A stretch of DNA of 33,813 bases from Fragilaria crotonensis. Taxonomy: Eukaryota > Bacillariophyta > Fragilariophyceae > Fragilariales > Fragilariaceae. The notes beneath the pieces were generated by a model. The model had not been told where the DNA came from. It worked only from the letters and a program-made list of their open reading frames with translations, and did not search any database. The stretch's first letter is position 1, and every line of letters starts with the position of its first letter. The DNA lies in the NCBI GenBank assembly GCA_022925895.1, contig JAKSYS010000670.1, forward strand, positions 1-33,813. The letters are read 5' to 3'. The translations under genes and the position numbers were made by a program. Of this stretch, positions 1-10,539 are shown one piece after another.

Positions 1-2040
1 AGATCAACTTACACATCCATGTTGAAGGTCTGATTTAGTGCCATCAATATTGACTTATTTAGGTGCTGATAGGTGCAATGGCCCAGTTGGTGTCTTGAAT
101 GGGACACCCCTGTTGATGGTGAGTATTCCAGCTAATCCTCCTTCAGTTAACAAATTAGAGTTTTTTGGGTTCTGACTGCTGGTGGGGCACAGAGTACCGG
201 TACAGGTACTTGGAGTATTATACAGTATACAGTGCCCTTGAATCTTGCAAATCACAGCATTGTCATCCACAACAGCAACAACTTGCTCAACATCCAGCCA
301 CTTGCTACATAGAACTGAAGAAGATACTGTACCTGGTGATGAGATTCTGTGGGTAGACTTTGATGATACTGCCGCAAATGTCAAGAATATAAGGTTTAAA
401 AGACAGTAAGTTGGTGGATCATTATACCTGGTACCTGATATGGTATGTTTCACTTTTAACCTCCTTATCATACAGATGTTTACTATTTATACTACCTACA
501 CAAATTTCTTAAGTAATACTTGACACCAAATTTCTACAATCAAACGGCCTCGACCACACTCTTCACCAAAACAAGCTCAACCATATCCATTCTACTTCTT
601 CTAATTGGTGTTTGCTTGCTTCAGCTCTGAATGGGTGAAGCCTCGGTCAAAGTCAAATACACACTTGTGGCATTTGAAGACTTTCTGAAAGCGTATACTC
701 TCCGAATAGAGAAGTTCTCGCTTCGTTGCTGGTGGTGCGCTCGCAGCATCCGATTATCTTTCGCTGTTGCTGCTCGTTGTTGCTGCTCCAAATGATGGTA
801 TGTACAAGAATTGTATGCAGGTACCCTTGCGGCAAACTTTTCAATCTGGACTTATGTTAAAACAGTTTCAGTGCTTGTACAGCCGTTGATAGGCTGTTCC
901 AAGGTTTCTCTGCCTTGCTTTTGCAAAACCGGCATTCTTTGGTAGCAAAAGGCTCATGAATGGGCCCAGCTGTATTCCACACCTTCACCTGCAACTTCTG
1001 CATGGAATTTTGGCGTCTGGTGAAATGCCACTCTGGCTGAAGTGAGTTGCTAGGTATTGTTGTAAAGTTGTTTCATCTCATCTTCTTTTACGAGGATGTG
1101 CCGAAACGACAGTTGTAAGTCAATATTTCAGTTATAGGACCTGTCTGCCCATCAAATATGTACTTTTCTCATGACTTATCAATCTGACCTCTCTCCTACA
1201 AAACTTGCAAGAGACCTTTTGTTTGACCCTGCCAGTCCGAGATAATCGTCTCTCGTTCAAAAATATCAATGGTGTCGGAAATGCAAACTCTTGAAGCTCA
1301 GTTTAGTAGCCGTGTTGCCTTTGAAGCAAATGCTAATGCCTTGTTCTATAGCCAAGCTTGCAAGATTCATGATTGCAAATGCAACAATTTGATCTTTTGC
1401 TTGCATCCAGACGAAACACCTCAAGAAGTCTTGGTAAAGGATGCTAACCATGGCGGATGTATGGATTTGGGTGTGACGAGAAGCACTCACACCACTGCTG
1501 GAAAGTCTTGTTCCACCCAGCAATGATGGTCTTGTAACATGTACCCGCCCCTGCATCATGCCAAGCCCATTCAGTTGCTTGATCACGTCACCCCTCCTGA
1601 CAGCACTTGAAGCATGTCCATTGGTTCATGTGTGTCAGTATCAGTTGATATGAACAGCACAACAAAAGTTGCTCATTGTCAAAATTCAAAAACCTCTGCC
1701 TTGCTTAAGCAGAAGTTATTGACATCTCTCCCAAGAATCACATTCTGCCAGCTATCTTTGCTCTTGTTCACAGACTGCAATACTCTTATGCAAACACCAC
1801 TCCATTGCTGCGGCCTCTCTTGGAAATTCGGTATTTGTCGCGAAACTGCTTGTAGTTTTCCTGGGCAAGAATAGTTTGCTGGACTACATGGTCAGTAGTA
1901 TGAATTGTTATCATTCACTCTCTGTCCCTTATTTGAAGACTCCTCATTCTCTTTGGTGTGTGTTGCAACTACAGTCATGGCCAGTAATTGCGGTTTTATT
2001 GTTGGTTGGTCCGGTGGCATCTGTTGTACCAGCAGTACTA
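1..2040. other. No recognisable gene; degenerate sequence
   Basis: Open frames here are short, occur on both strands and match no family I know. A coding-like patch around 310-410 (+) reads an acidic peptide (PGDEILWVDFDDTAANVK) and is followed by a GTAAGT donor-like string. Another patch around 630-790 (+) begins MGEASVKVKYTLVAFEDF. Neither can be extended into a gene. The region may be relics of mobile elements, but nothing in it proves that. Confidence 0.4.
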
Positions 2041-2054
2041 GAACCAATGTTCAG

Positions 2055-2456
2055 TCATGCTCTTCTTGTGTCGGAGGTATTGCTCGCAAGAATGTTAATT
2101 CCTTCACACTTGAAGGACTCTTTCTTCCAACAAGAAGCGCCATTCAATGGAATCAGGTATGGACCTTGCCTCTTCAAATCTGCAAAGAAGTAGTAATATT
2201 GTTTTCCAAGGCAAATATGGAAGACACCTGCATGGTTTGAGCCATCAAAACGCGTCACCATATCTTCAAAGAAAAGCAGCTGACTTTGCAATCATTTAAT
2301 TTCCAAGCGTCAATTGTCACAGTGTCATCAACATGACTGGATTTAAAAATTGATTCGGCAAAAGTTGCTGCTGGGAGCCAAGTGTTGGATAGTTGTGGTC
2401 TGAATATCTTGTCAAGCGCAGAACAAAGAGCGAACCGCCACTGCCCTTGAAGCCTT
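2055..2456 (-). pseudogene. Unidentified minus-strand coding remnant
   Basis: Two overlapping minus-strand open stretches, about 2456-2264 and 2291-2055, read as one protein-like sequence joined by a single frame change near 2270-2290. The first contains SHVDDTVTIDAWKLNDCK. The second contains FDGSNHAGVFHICLGKQYYY and a basic KRQGPYLIPLNG segment. Composition looks like real protein, rich in aromatic and charged residues and without low complexity. I do not recognise the family. Proximity to the transposase pseudogene downstream suggests decayed mobile-element DNA, but this is inference. Confidence 0.25.
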
Positions 2457-2699
2457 GATATGATAACATTTATTCGGCCATTACAAACTGCATCACTCCC
2501 TCAGTTTGATACTACTTATGGAGGGATACGATGGAGGCAGGGCAGTTATCAAGGAGTGTATCTATTGCAAACAACGGCATGCAATACAATCGTGCAACTC
2601 ATGCTTTTAACATTATTTGTAAATTCTTTCCTCTCACATGATAGAGTTTATACAGTCTACCACCTGTCCAAGCTGAAACCTGTCATACTGTAAAAATAT

Positions 2700-2870
2700 G
2701 ACATGAGTGCGATGGTCTTGTACCAGATACTCGATTATATCACACTCTATGCATACTAGCTAGAGTACTCGAGTACACAAGAGTAGAGTACTGCATGTGT
2801 GATATACATGTATGATATTCATATGGTGGATATGTATGATTGTCACAAATCAAATGGGATCCGATTAACT
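2700..2870. other. GTAC-rich palindromic intergenic tract
   Basis: This non-coding stretch is rich in short palindromes. It contains the perfect 12 bp palindrome GTACTCGAGTAC at 2765-2776, several TATGCATA-like and ATACATGTAT-like words, and no open frame. The same 12-mer recurs at 8532-8543. Confidence 0.5.
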
Positions 2871-2976
2871 CTAATTTTGTCATCATACGACATCATTCTA
2901 CATAAAGCTGGTTGCAATCTAATGATGACTTTAGTAGGTTACATAGGCTCTCGTATATATTGAGTTATCCAGTCAA

Positions 2977-3477
2977 TTGTTTGAAGTGTCTCCAATGAAT
3001 GAACATCTGCAAATTGAGTGCAAACGCACCAACGCACCAAACATAAATCTCATATCACGATGGCTTTCTGCTGTGCCATACTCGGAGTTCATCTCAATTT
3101 CTTGGCTGAATAACCAGGCAAACTTACACCAGTACATGATCTATTATGAAGATTGGACACTCGCTCCACTCCTCGGAGAACAAGCCTGGATCAGTGTGGG
3201 CATGCATTCAGCAGAAAAGGAGGCAATTCTCTGTGTCCTCGGTGGTCACACGAAAGAGCAGCAGGAGCATCTTCATTTTTCCCTCGGTCTGTTCCTTTTC
3301 CTAAACCTTAGCCACCAGGGCTTCTACTATAATTCGACAAGCAGTAATAAGGGGATAAACAGCATCGAGGGCAAGGAAAGGAACCGATTCACTCAAATTG
3401 ATTTGGCTGAGGCAGCCGCCCTCGTAAGGCTGCTGTTGATTTGTCCAGCTTTGAGTCTACCAACATGCCGAGTATAA
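2977..3477 (+). CDS. Unrecognised ORF, 166 aa; uncertain
   Basis: This is an open frame of 166 codons with balanced amino-acid composition. A central segment (SRWLSAVPYSEFISISWLNN, followed by a Tyr/Trp-rich stretch and LAPLLGEQAWISVGMHSAEK) looks protein-like rather than random. There is no signal peptide, transmembrane helix or motif I can name. The start at 2977 is simply the first ATG; a second Met lies five codons downstream. It sits just beyond the C-terminal end of the minus-strand transposase remnant and could be a broken exon of another mobile element. No function is proposed. Confidence 0.25.
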   Translation: MFEVSPMNEHLQIECKRTNAPNINLISRWLSAVPYSEFISISWLNNQANLHQYMIYYEDWTLAPLLGEQAWISVGMHSAEKEAILCVLGGHTKEQQEHLHFSLGLFLFLNLSHQGFYYNSTSSNKGINSIEGKERNRFTQIDLAEAAALVRLLLICPALSLPTCRV

Positions 3478-3693
3478 ACTTTGCGGTGAGCCTGCTGCAC
3501 AAGAGATGTTGGAGAGAGAACCACTAAAAATTTCAAGCCTGCAATGCACGATGCCAACTCGTGTGGGGACTTCGAGAATGTTGAGCTCAAGGTTGCAGAG
3601 GCTTTGCAGGGCAGTTCTTGACGAAAACCGCCCACAAATACCTGCCAAACATACCTGATTGCAATTGCATTTACAAATTCCTAAAAAGAAACT

Positions 3694-6423
3694 TTAATCG
3701 GGCTGTGCCTGGAAATTCAGCATCCTTGAAAGTGCTGTGATTGGACTAGAATCATGTTGAGGGTTGCCCGAGTCAATGAAAGTTGCCTTGCAGAAGGATG
3801 TGTCAAAATCGAGAGCACAGCGGTGAGTCTTGAATTGTTTGACTACCTTCTTGATGTTGATGGGATCAGCTGTGAAGTGTGTCACCATTCCAACATTGTT
3901 TTGTATCCGATCCTCATCTTGTTGTGATTCGTTCAAACTCATCCAGATTTTGAAGTAGGCATATTTGTATTGTCTGGATAGTTGTGAAAAGTGTATGGTC
4001 CTTGTTTTTGTTAAAACATTTTCTGTTGACATAGCTACTCTCGCGCACCACCGACCTTAAGTCCTCTTTTCTATGCTTTCTCCTGCGGGTATCTCGGCGG
4101 TAGATATTCTTGGCACAACCCCAAGAATACTCGATCCCTTTGCCTGCAAGTTTGCAATTACATTTTGGAGTTCGGTCAACGAGTGCACCCACTTCCCTTC
4201 CCATTGATTGCAACAGAGTCTCCACTTTTTCAAAATCGAGGCAGTTGCTCATCAAGGACTTCAATGAGAATGCCGTTTGCACAAATCCGAATACATCTTG
4301 CTTTCCACGCAATGTGTAATTATCCAGCTGTAATTCATCAACGAAGCCTCTCTCCCAACATACCTGCAACAGTCCCTTCGCTTTGTTCTCCCATCCTCCA
4401 ATAACTCTAGGTTTTGTCTCTTGGATTCATAAGTTGTGCTCTCATGCCTTTGCCTGTATGGATTGTTTCTTACCCTTCGCAGCAATGCCCTTCTCCTTTA
4501 GCTGTTGAAGTAGCTCATTTTTTGTGAACTGTCTCGTAATCGTTTGCCTTCCACCACAGTGTCATGTCGTCGTTGCTCTCACTGTGTTTGAGACATCCAA
4601 AAGGGGCCAATATCATCTGCTTTGAATACCATCAATTGAGTATCCCGGGTTCCAGCTTGAGTGAGTATGGTTCAAGGTATCCTTGCTTTTGTTTTATGAC
4701 AGTGCTTCTAAGCAGTGTTTGTGCACCACCAAACATCTTTCTCATTCGTTCAACATTGAGGCCATCCTCTTTCTGCTGATCATGACCTCAGGAATGATCA
4801 AATAGGAACAAGAACTGGTATTGAGGGTATAGTACCTTGAGAACGTCAACACTATCTTCGAGCTGCAATACCATGTGCTGATATGTCCAGTTGCCTTCCG
4901 AGGTAGCACCGTATTCAAATTCTCTAATAAATGGTGTCGTTGTAAGTTCCAATTTGAACATATTTTTCCTTGTGTCATTTGCTGCTTGCTCATCCTTGTA
5001 TTTTGTGCCATCCCTAGACTCGTTCACACGTTTCAGATCTTGAACTGTTAGATGCATTCCAAAACCAAATTCTCAACTTTGGAAAGCTGATATCATTATT
5101 CCCATCCCTTCGTCCTTGGGGACAATATAGGATTCCTTGTTGGGCCCGTACCACTGTTTCCCTGGCATGGTGAATTGCTTGAAAATGCATTCATCGTGAC
5201 CAAAGATTATAGGGGTTTTACTGGCTGGTGCTGGGATTCTTATGCTTAAGTCTCCACCAAACGATGTTTCTTTCAGCTTTGGGATTGACAGTATTGACAT
5301 GATATTCAACAATGTTACCTTGCTTATATCCCGAGCCATTAGCTACGTCACCGTTTGCTTCCAAGATTGCGGCTTCAGTTGTGGTTACCTGTATCCAACG
5401 ATGCATCCGTTGTTCGTAGCTGAGGTATCGCTTGCAGAAATCCCAATGGTATTGAATTGTTGCAGGCTTTGCGTGCCCATCCACATAGTACCCTTTCTTC
5501 CGCGCGGCATATTGGAATCCCAACCGAATCATCCAGCAATAGATTGTGCTGGGGCTGACACATGTAAGTCCATGCGGGACAAGTATTTGTTGCAACATGG
5601 ATTGGTACTCTTCTGAGTCCAAATCAAATATGGCAGCCACCGCACTCACCCTAAGCTTCCGCAAACGTCATCTGTGCTAGCATGGGAAGAGCTTTGTCGT
5701 GAATATATTCCGACAACATCTCAATCGACAGTGTTTCAAGGATTTCCTTTGCGTATTTCTTGATTCGGGTGCAGATATCAGGGTTGGCATGCAGGAATGG
5801 TGGGAGATTGTCTTTGGCAGAGTTCACTGGTATGACAAACGTTTTGTGCTTTCGGAAATGGCGGTACCATTTTGTGACAACACCTGCATGTGTGTCGAGT
5901 GTGAGCCCCTGTTTTGCCAGTCTTTGGACCCCAACATTGCAGCAGTGATACCATGTCCATCGATTCATATTTCTCTTGCAATTTGGAGGGCAAGGGCAAT
6001 GTATTGGCACTTCTGTTGGAGTGCCCATATCTGGTGCTGGCTGATGTTGTCTTCTACATTGACAAGATGGCTGTTCAGAATCATGGTGATGTATCCCAAG
6101 CTTGAGCTGTTAGTAGCTTTCTTAAGGGTTTCAATTTGGTTGTCGATTGTCATCAGAGTGGATTCATTACCAAGGGGCAGAAGAGTTTGTTTGCTTTTAG
6201 AGGATTCCCAAAACGTTGTTGGTGTTCTTTGATGTACAGTGTTGATGTTGCTGTCCGTCGGGGTTCTCATGACCGGTTGCAGTTCGTTTTCCTCCTTGTC
6301 GTCTGCGAGTTCAATTCCTGGTGGTAGTAAACAATGTGATTGAGGCAGGAACGCCAAAGTGTTGAGCTGGAGGACGCTTGAAATGAGTTCAAAGCCCTCG
6401 GATTCAGCATTCTCCTCGCTCAT
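3694..6423 (-). pseudogene. Decayed DDE-superfamily transposase
   Basis: Minus-strand fragments in different frames read in order as one large protein. A variable N-terminal part covers 6423-5965. A Cys/Trp-rich and helical segment covers 6028-5651. Next comes the hallmark RLGFQYAARKKGYYVDGH around 5540-5490. The first catalytic-type Asp is in FGHDECIFKQ (GAC at 5193-5195) and the second in LFLFDHS (4797-4799). The putative third acidic residue is in GIEYSWGCAKN (codon 4130-4132), and the tail KTHRCALDFDTSF ends near 3780. This order (YYVDGH, then GHDE, then FDHS, then IEYSWG) is what I know of a DDE transposase-like family common in fungi and diatoms. Frame changes occur near 6000, 5655, 5230, 5070 and 4380, with an in-frame TGA at 4788-4790 and further breaks at 4640 and 4000. 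No protein can be made. I could not find terminal inverted repeats. Confidence 0.7.
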
Positions 6424-6429
6424 CAGTAG

Positions 6430-7251
6430 ATGTTCATTGTCGCTTATGAGAACTCATTTCTGGAGCAGCAGGCATGATTGTCACTTCACGGAAAAGTTGC
6501 CGCCGCTTTCTTCCACTCCTCAGCTCCCTTTTTGATGCAACACAGTTCTCCTCCCATTCCGATGAATTTCAATATGCTGGAAGACTTGGCAGAGTAGCTG
6601 CAGTGTTTCCTGTTATGTAGAGGAATCGTCTCCTTCCTTCTTGTTGCATTCAAGGGTCTTCACGTCATTTGCATCCAATGATGATCGAGGAAACAATGTG
6701 TTCAAATGTCAGACAAGTAAGTTTGAATCAAAATTAATGGCATCACCATTGGGATGCTTTGCACACAGGTGTTCACTGAATTGGCCCACAGATAACCATC
6801 GACCATGAATGGTGGGGTGGATGATAGCGACCATAACTGATGTATAGCCATAATTTTTGAATTTCACTGCTGCGGTGTTTCCTCAAAGGGATTTCACTCA
6901 TGATCTCAATAATAAGTCCGGAAGCTCTTGAGGAAACACGGGAGCTCAAGAAACGGCGACAATCTTGAGAGATCTTTGAGCGCCATTGTGTGCCGATAGA
7001 AGCATGCAATTTGGCGCGATGGCTTAAGGTCTATAGGGTTAATGCTATCATTTTGGACTAGCTCTACGTGGGGTACTATACTTTTCCTGTGAATGCAACC
7101 AGCCGTATGCATATGGACTTGCGAGTACTCCCTACTCCCTACATTACTGGAATACAATACTGTTATTACATGTAACAGTATGGCTACAACGAGTACTCCA
7201 GTACTGTAGAGAGTACTCGCAATGGGACAAGTAGAGTGTCGTATGATGAGC
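6430..7251. other. Gene-free stretch upstream of MULE copy 1
   Basis: I see no gene here. The last 130 bases before the MULE-like element carry several copies of the palindrome GAGTACTC (around 7125, 7190 and 7210), like other intergenic parts of the window. Confidence 0.4.
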
Positions 7252-7260
7252 ACCTGTAAA
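7252..7260. repeat. Left 9 bp target-site duplication, MULE copy 1
   Basis: ACCTGTAAA directly precedes the GGGAATGCC terminus and is repeated exactly at 8300-8308, immediately after the other terminus. Confidence 0.9.
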
Positions 7261-7588
7261 GGGAATGCCTAATGCACTAAAACTTAAGGAGCAAACTAAA
7301 CACTAAACCAATCAGAATCCGCGGAGACGTCATCATTTCGAGTTTCGTCCTCAATGACTATTTGCACCCCCCTCTCTAAATAAAGCACTTCGATCGAGGC
7401 TTTGAAAAATTCGATCATGCATATTCGTATACATACATAATCTTAGACACATGTAAGAGAGGATCTTCATGTGCATTCGAGTTTTGAACTCACATTCATT
7501 TATGCAAATGCATGGGCATACGATATATACGATATACGTAATCTGTATGCACAAGGACTTGTATGCATACATTGTACCAGGTTGGCGT

Positions 7589-7626
7589 GTCTTCGTACAA
7601 ATCGGCTCCTGAAATACTACGAAGAC
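7589..7626. repeat. Internal hairpin in MULE copy 1
   Basis: Nine-base arms (GTCTTCGTA and TACGAAGAC) are separated by 20 bases. The same structure is kept in copy 2 at 15361-15398. Confidence 0.6.
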
Positions 7627-7944
7627 AAATCAACGATCGTCTGATACTGGATGTCTACGGGAGTTTGTCGTCGTGTACTACAGTAGCACGTGACATGTAT
7701 TGATATGAAAACAGTAAATCGATACGAATGCAACTACTTCAGTACGAGTAATGCTACTACGACAGTACGCCATACAACATGTTTCCGTACGCCGGTGTTG
7801 TTGTCAGGTGAGACCCTTGGAAAAAATGCGATGAAAATCAATCAAAACAGCTTCACTCCCATGGTCACTACAACTGACAGACTACAATTGCTACATGAAT
7901 AGAGGATACAGATTGGAAAGTTAAAAGGGTCAACTACAAGAGAA

Positions 7945-7976
7945 TGGACCCTCAACTGTCAACAGTTGAGGGTCCA
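7945..7976. repeat. 32 bp near-perfect palindrome in MULE copy 1
   Basis: Fifteen-base arms (TGGACCCTCAACTGT and its reverse complement) flank a two-base centre. The palindrome is conserved in copy 2 at 15721-15752, although the bases immediately after it differ between the copies. Confidence 0.8.
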
Positions 7977-8225
7977 TATCACAAAATACAATTTAATTGT
8001 TTTGTGCTCATCCGGATGCGTACCAGTCTTTCAAGACCGTTTCACGTGATTCTACCTACTGTGGACTACGTAAGTTTAATAGTGCAGTACTATTTTCCTT
8101 ATCTAATTTCAAAACTGGACGTTGAAAACGTAGCGTTGCGATGCCGGCGTGCAATTTGAATATACATTTATATGCATGTATAAGATAACGATCACCTCAG
8201 ATGACTATTTTTACCCCTCTCCCCT

Positions 8226-8299
8226 ATGACGTCTCCGCGGATTCTGATTGGTTTAGGGCTTTAGTTTGCTCCTTAAGTTTTAGTGCATTAGGCATTCCC
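8226..8299. repeat. Right terminal inverted repeat, MULE copy 1
   Basis: Reverse complement of 7261-7333 over about 74 bases. The repeat includes a CCAAT word and a TGACGTC word, so each end of the element carries motifs that can act as promoter elements in eukaryotes. Whether they function here is not shown. Confidence 0.85.
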
Positions 8300-9000
8300 A
8301 CCTGTAAAAGTGCGACATGTGCATGCGGTCGTTTGATCTTCCGACGTCAGCAATCGATCAGAACTCTGCGGAACTCGATTGACACTGATGACGTGAGTCG
8401 TCGACATGTGATACTTTAACGACTACTGGTAGTATCATACGCATCAACGGCAGACACTTCACTCGTCACTCGTCACACACACACCAGAATCTCGCCTTAC
8501 CGTGCAGTAATTTAGTATCGAGTGTTAAGGAGTACTCGAGTACGGAGTTGTACCATCCCACGCATTTTGACGTAGTACTGTACTCGGAATTAGGTTTTAC
8601 AGATGCTAATCTCGTCCAAGCTTTGAGGTTTCGGCTGAGTCGTGGGCATTGGGCATCCTCTTGTCAGCGGGTGTCGGATGTTGAAACCGAAGTGCTACCT
8701 TCGTAGTTCATGGATACGGTATGTCATACGTCCCAGGCGCCTTTCTGCTGTCTGGACATGACGACTGGCGCTGGGCATTGAACTGAAATGTTGTTACTAG
8801 CATTCATTCGTTACAGTCTATAGTAGTGCAACACGTTATACTTCGACGCCAGGAAGCCTGAAGAGTCTTAAAATCGTTGGCATCACAGTCACAGTCATCA
8901 TCACCTTCTCATTTCTTATTAGCAGCACATGTATCTTATTATTCGTTCTTTGTAGCGTTTATCAGCAGGTTTGTTTTTGTACATATAGCGTCGCACCTTG
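8300..9000. other. Intergenic region, no gene seen
   Basis: It begins with the right target duplication of MULE copy 1 (8300-8308). There are CRE-like words around 8340-8400 (GACGTCAG, TGACGTGAG), a double ACTCGTC heptamer at 8461-8474 and the palindrome GTACTCGAGTAC at 8532-8543. It lies at the 3' end of the plastid-protein gene. Confidence 0.4.
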
Positions 9001-9002
9001 TT

Positions 9003-9467
9003 TTACTTGAGGCGTCGGACCCAACGGGCGGCCTTCCTGATGGGACCCAATGGCCCGACGCGTTGTTGCTTCGACGGGCTGCCCGACGAGTCGTACGATG
9101 GCCAATTGTTGCCTGCTGAGATGAGAGTGTAGTCATATGGCACACTGTAGGCAGAGAAAAAGTGCAAAATGAGAAAGGCTACGATGGCAAAGGGCACATG
9201 AGAATAGTCCACATATACTTACTCCTCATACACTCTCTTTCCTCGGTTTGGATTGGAAACTGTATACCAGCTGTTGGTAATGTCCAAAATGGGTAGCTGC
9301 GGAGAATTAAACATAGCGGCAGTGTTCCATGAGGTCATGTCTGTTGGCATCGACCAGGCTTTCAACGCTGTTGACGAACTCTTTCGGCGAGTAGCCGTGA
9401 AGGCTTCAGTATAAACGATTGCAAAAATCGCCAAAGTCAGGAGCATGTAGAACTTTTGGAGTGCCAT
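9003..9467 (-). CDS. Small plastid-targeted protein, one intron
   Basis: The gene has two exons, 9223-9467 and 9003-9144, joined across a 78 bp intron, giving 128 aa. The start at 9465-9467 (MALQKFYMLLTLAIFAIVYT) is chosen because it opens a clear signal peptide, although the frame stays open upstream to 9677. The signal peptide ends at TEA|FTA, matching the Ala|Phe junction of diatom plastid presequences. It is followed by a basic Ser/Thr stretch (RRKSSSTALK) typical of a transit peptide. This indicates import through the four-membrane plastid envelope. The mature part is about 90 aa, with SWYTVSNPNRGKRVYE in exon 1, and VPYDYTLISAGNNWPSYD and a basic C-terminus (RKAARWVRRLK) in exon 2. I do not recognise the mature domain, so the function is unknown. 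Without splicing, the frame stops at 9219-9221. Confidence 0.7.
9145..9222 (-). other. Spliceosomal intron in the plastid-protein gene
   Basis: The donor is GTAAGTAT at 9222 and downward, and the acceptor is a pyrimidine-rich run ending CTGCCTACAG at 9145. Length is 78 bp. Removal joins GA to T, making a GAT codon and continuing an open frame for 47 residues, which supports the call. Confidence 0.75.
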
Positions 9468-10498
9468 GATTGCGAAGTGTCTGTTTGAAGTGGCTTTGGA
9501 GAGGTGCTTTTTTTGTTTTATGAGCTTAATGAACTGTTGGTTGTGATCAGGAACGACTTCAGGAAATCGGACAGTGGCTGTTAGTATGACAGCTATATTC
9601 TGAGGCAAATGGGATTGGGAGTTGAGAATGAAAGCTCGTGTGTTATCAGAATGGAAATCAAAGTGAAGTACGTCCATTCCTAGTCACCCTATGGAGGTGT
9701 CAAGGCCGAGAAAACATGGTGACACCGAATTCCTGAGTAAACCATGTCATCTGGCGTCGCCTGGACATCAGTATTGGACCATAGCACGAAAAAGTCAATC
9801 CGAAATGTCTCTCGATCATTTTTGTATGACCAAATAATGGATGTCAACAACGTTGGCTAAACCTTGCCCATGACGTACTCGGAGGACGTAGGGAGCGATG
9901 TAGAGGTACCAGGTAGTTATGTAACGGAGTAATATATGATCTCTATATATCATACCCATGCCACGCGGTATGTCATACATACATGTACGACGTAACTCTG
10001 ACAAATGCATGGCCGACGCAACGGAAAGCGTTGAGGGTGATATCGCGCCCCCGCCAGAATTTTCACAATATATATGATATACGTAACCGTCGCTCCCGAG
10101 ATCAAGGAAAATGCACGAAAGCGTGAACTTGTTATGACGCATGAAGGCGTTACATATTTAACCACAGTTTTGGTCCAATGGAGTACTTATATTTTTGCTT
10201 TGATTTCTGTACGACGTACTGTATCATGAATCACGTCGTCAATGCTTGGATGAAAAATCGTCGAACGTCAGGTATGTTCTGTACTGACGACAATGACGAC
10301 AAACCAATGCGACTGAAGGCGGATTCGATTGCGTATGAACATATGATACATGATACATATGATATGACATATGCATGTGGAGGGTATGCGGGTATTACAG
10401 TACCTGGTACTCCAGCGAACTCGGTGTACTGCAGCGCTGGTGTTACCAGTATGTCATATGCATACAACAAAATTACGATAAAACCTACTACGGGGTAT
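9468..10498. other. Intergenic region, no gene seen
   Basis: Upstream region of the plastid-protein gene followed by AT-rich, palindrome-rich DNA. It holds TACCAGGTA at 9907-9915, TACCTGGTA at 10401-10409 and runs of ATATGATAC-like words around 10340-10375. The open frames are antisense pairs of similar length and are not convincing. Confidence 0.4.
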
Positions 10499-10539
10499 AC
10501 TGTAGACTGTAGACTGTAGACTGTAGACTGTAGACTGTG
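10499..10539. repeat. Heptamer tandem repeat (ACTGTAG)
   Basis: Five exact copies of ACTGTAG run from 10499 to 10533, followed by a partial ACTGTG. Confidence 0.95.

Larger units (their letters stand above)
7261..8299. mobile_element. Non-autonomous Mutator-like element, copy 1
   Basis: This 1039 bp element starts with GGGAATGCCTAATGCAC and ends with the exact reverse complement. The terminal inverted repeats are about 73-74 bp (7261-7333 and 8226-8299) and differ only by a two- to three-base patch about 40 bases in. It is flanked by a perfect 9 bp target duplication. A GG-starting terminus, long inverted repeats and a 9 bp duplication are the signature of Mutator/MULE elements, so the class assignment is by structure. 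There is no transposase: the only open frames are 60-75 codons with no motif. A 1049 bp copy lies at 15030-16078. Differences between the copies are almost all 1-3 base indels, which implies recent mobility and an autonomous partner elsewhere. Confidence 0.85.

Noticed and set aside
5699-6232. 177-codon plus-strand frame
   Set aside because: Antisense to the transposase pseudogene, whose fragments match a family in order.
7690-7902. 70-codon frame present in both MULE copies (also 15463-15675)
   Set aside because: Identity follows from the recent copying of the whole element. There is no motif and no codon-level conservation to judge.
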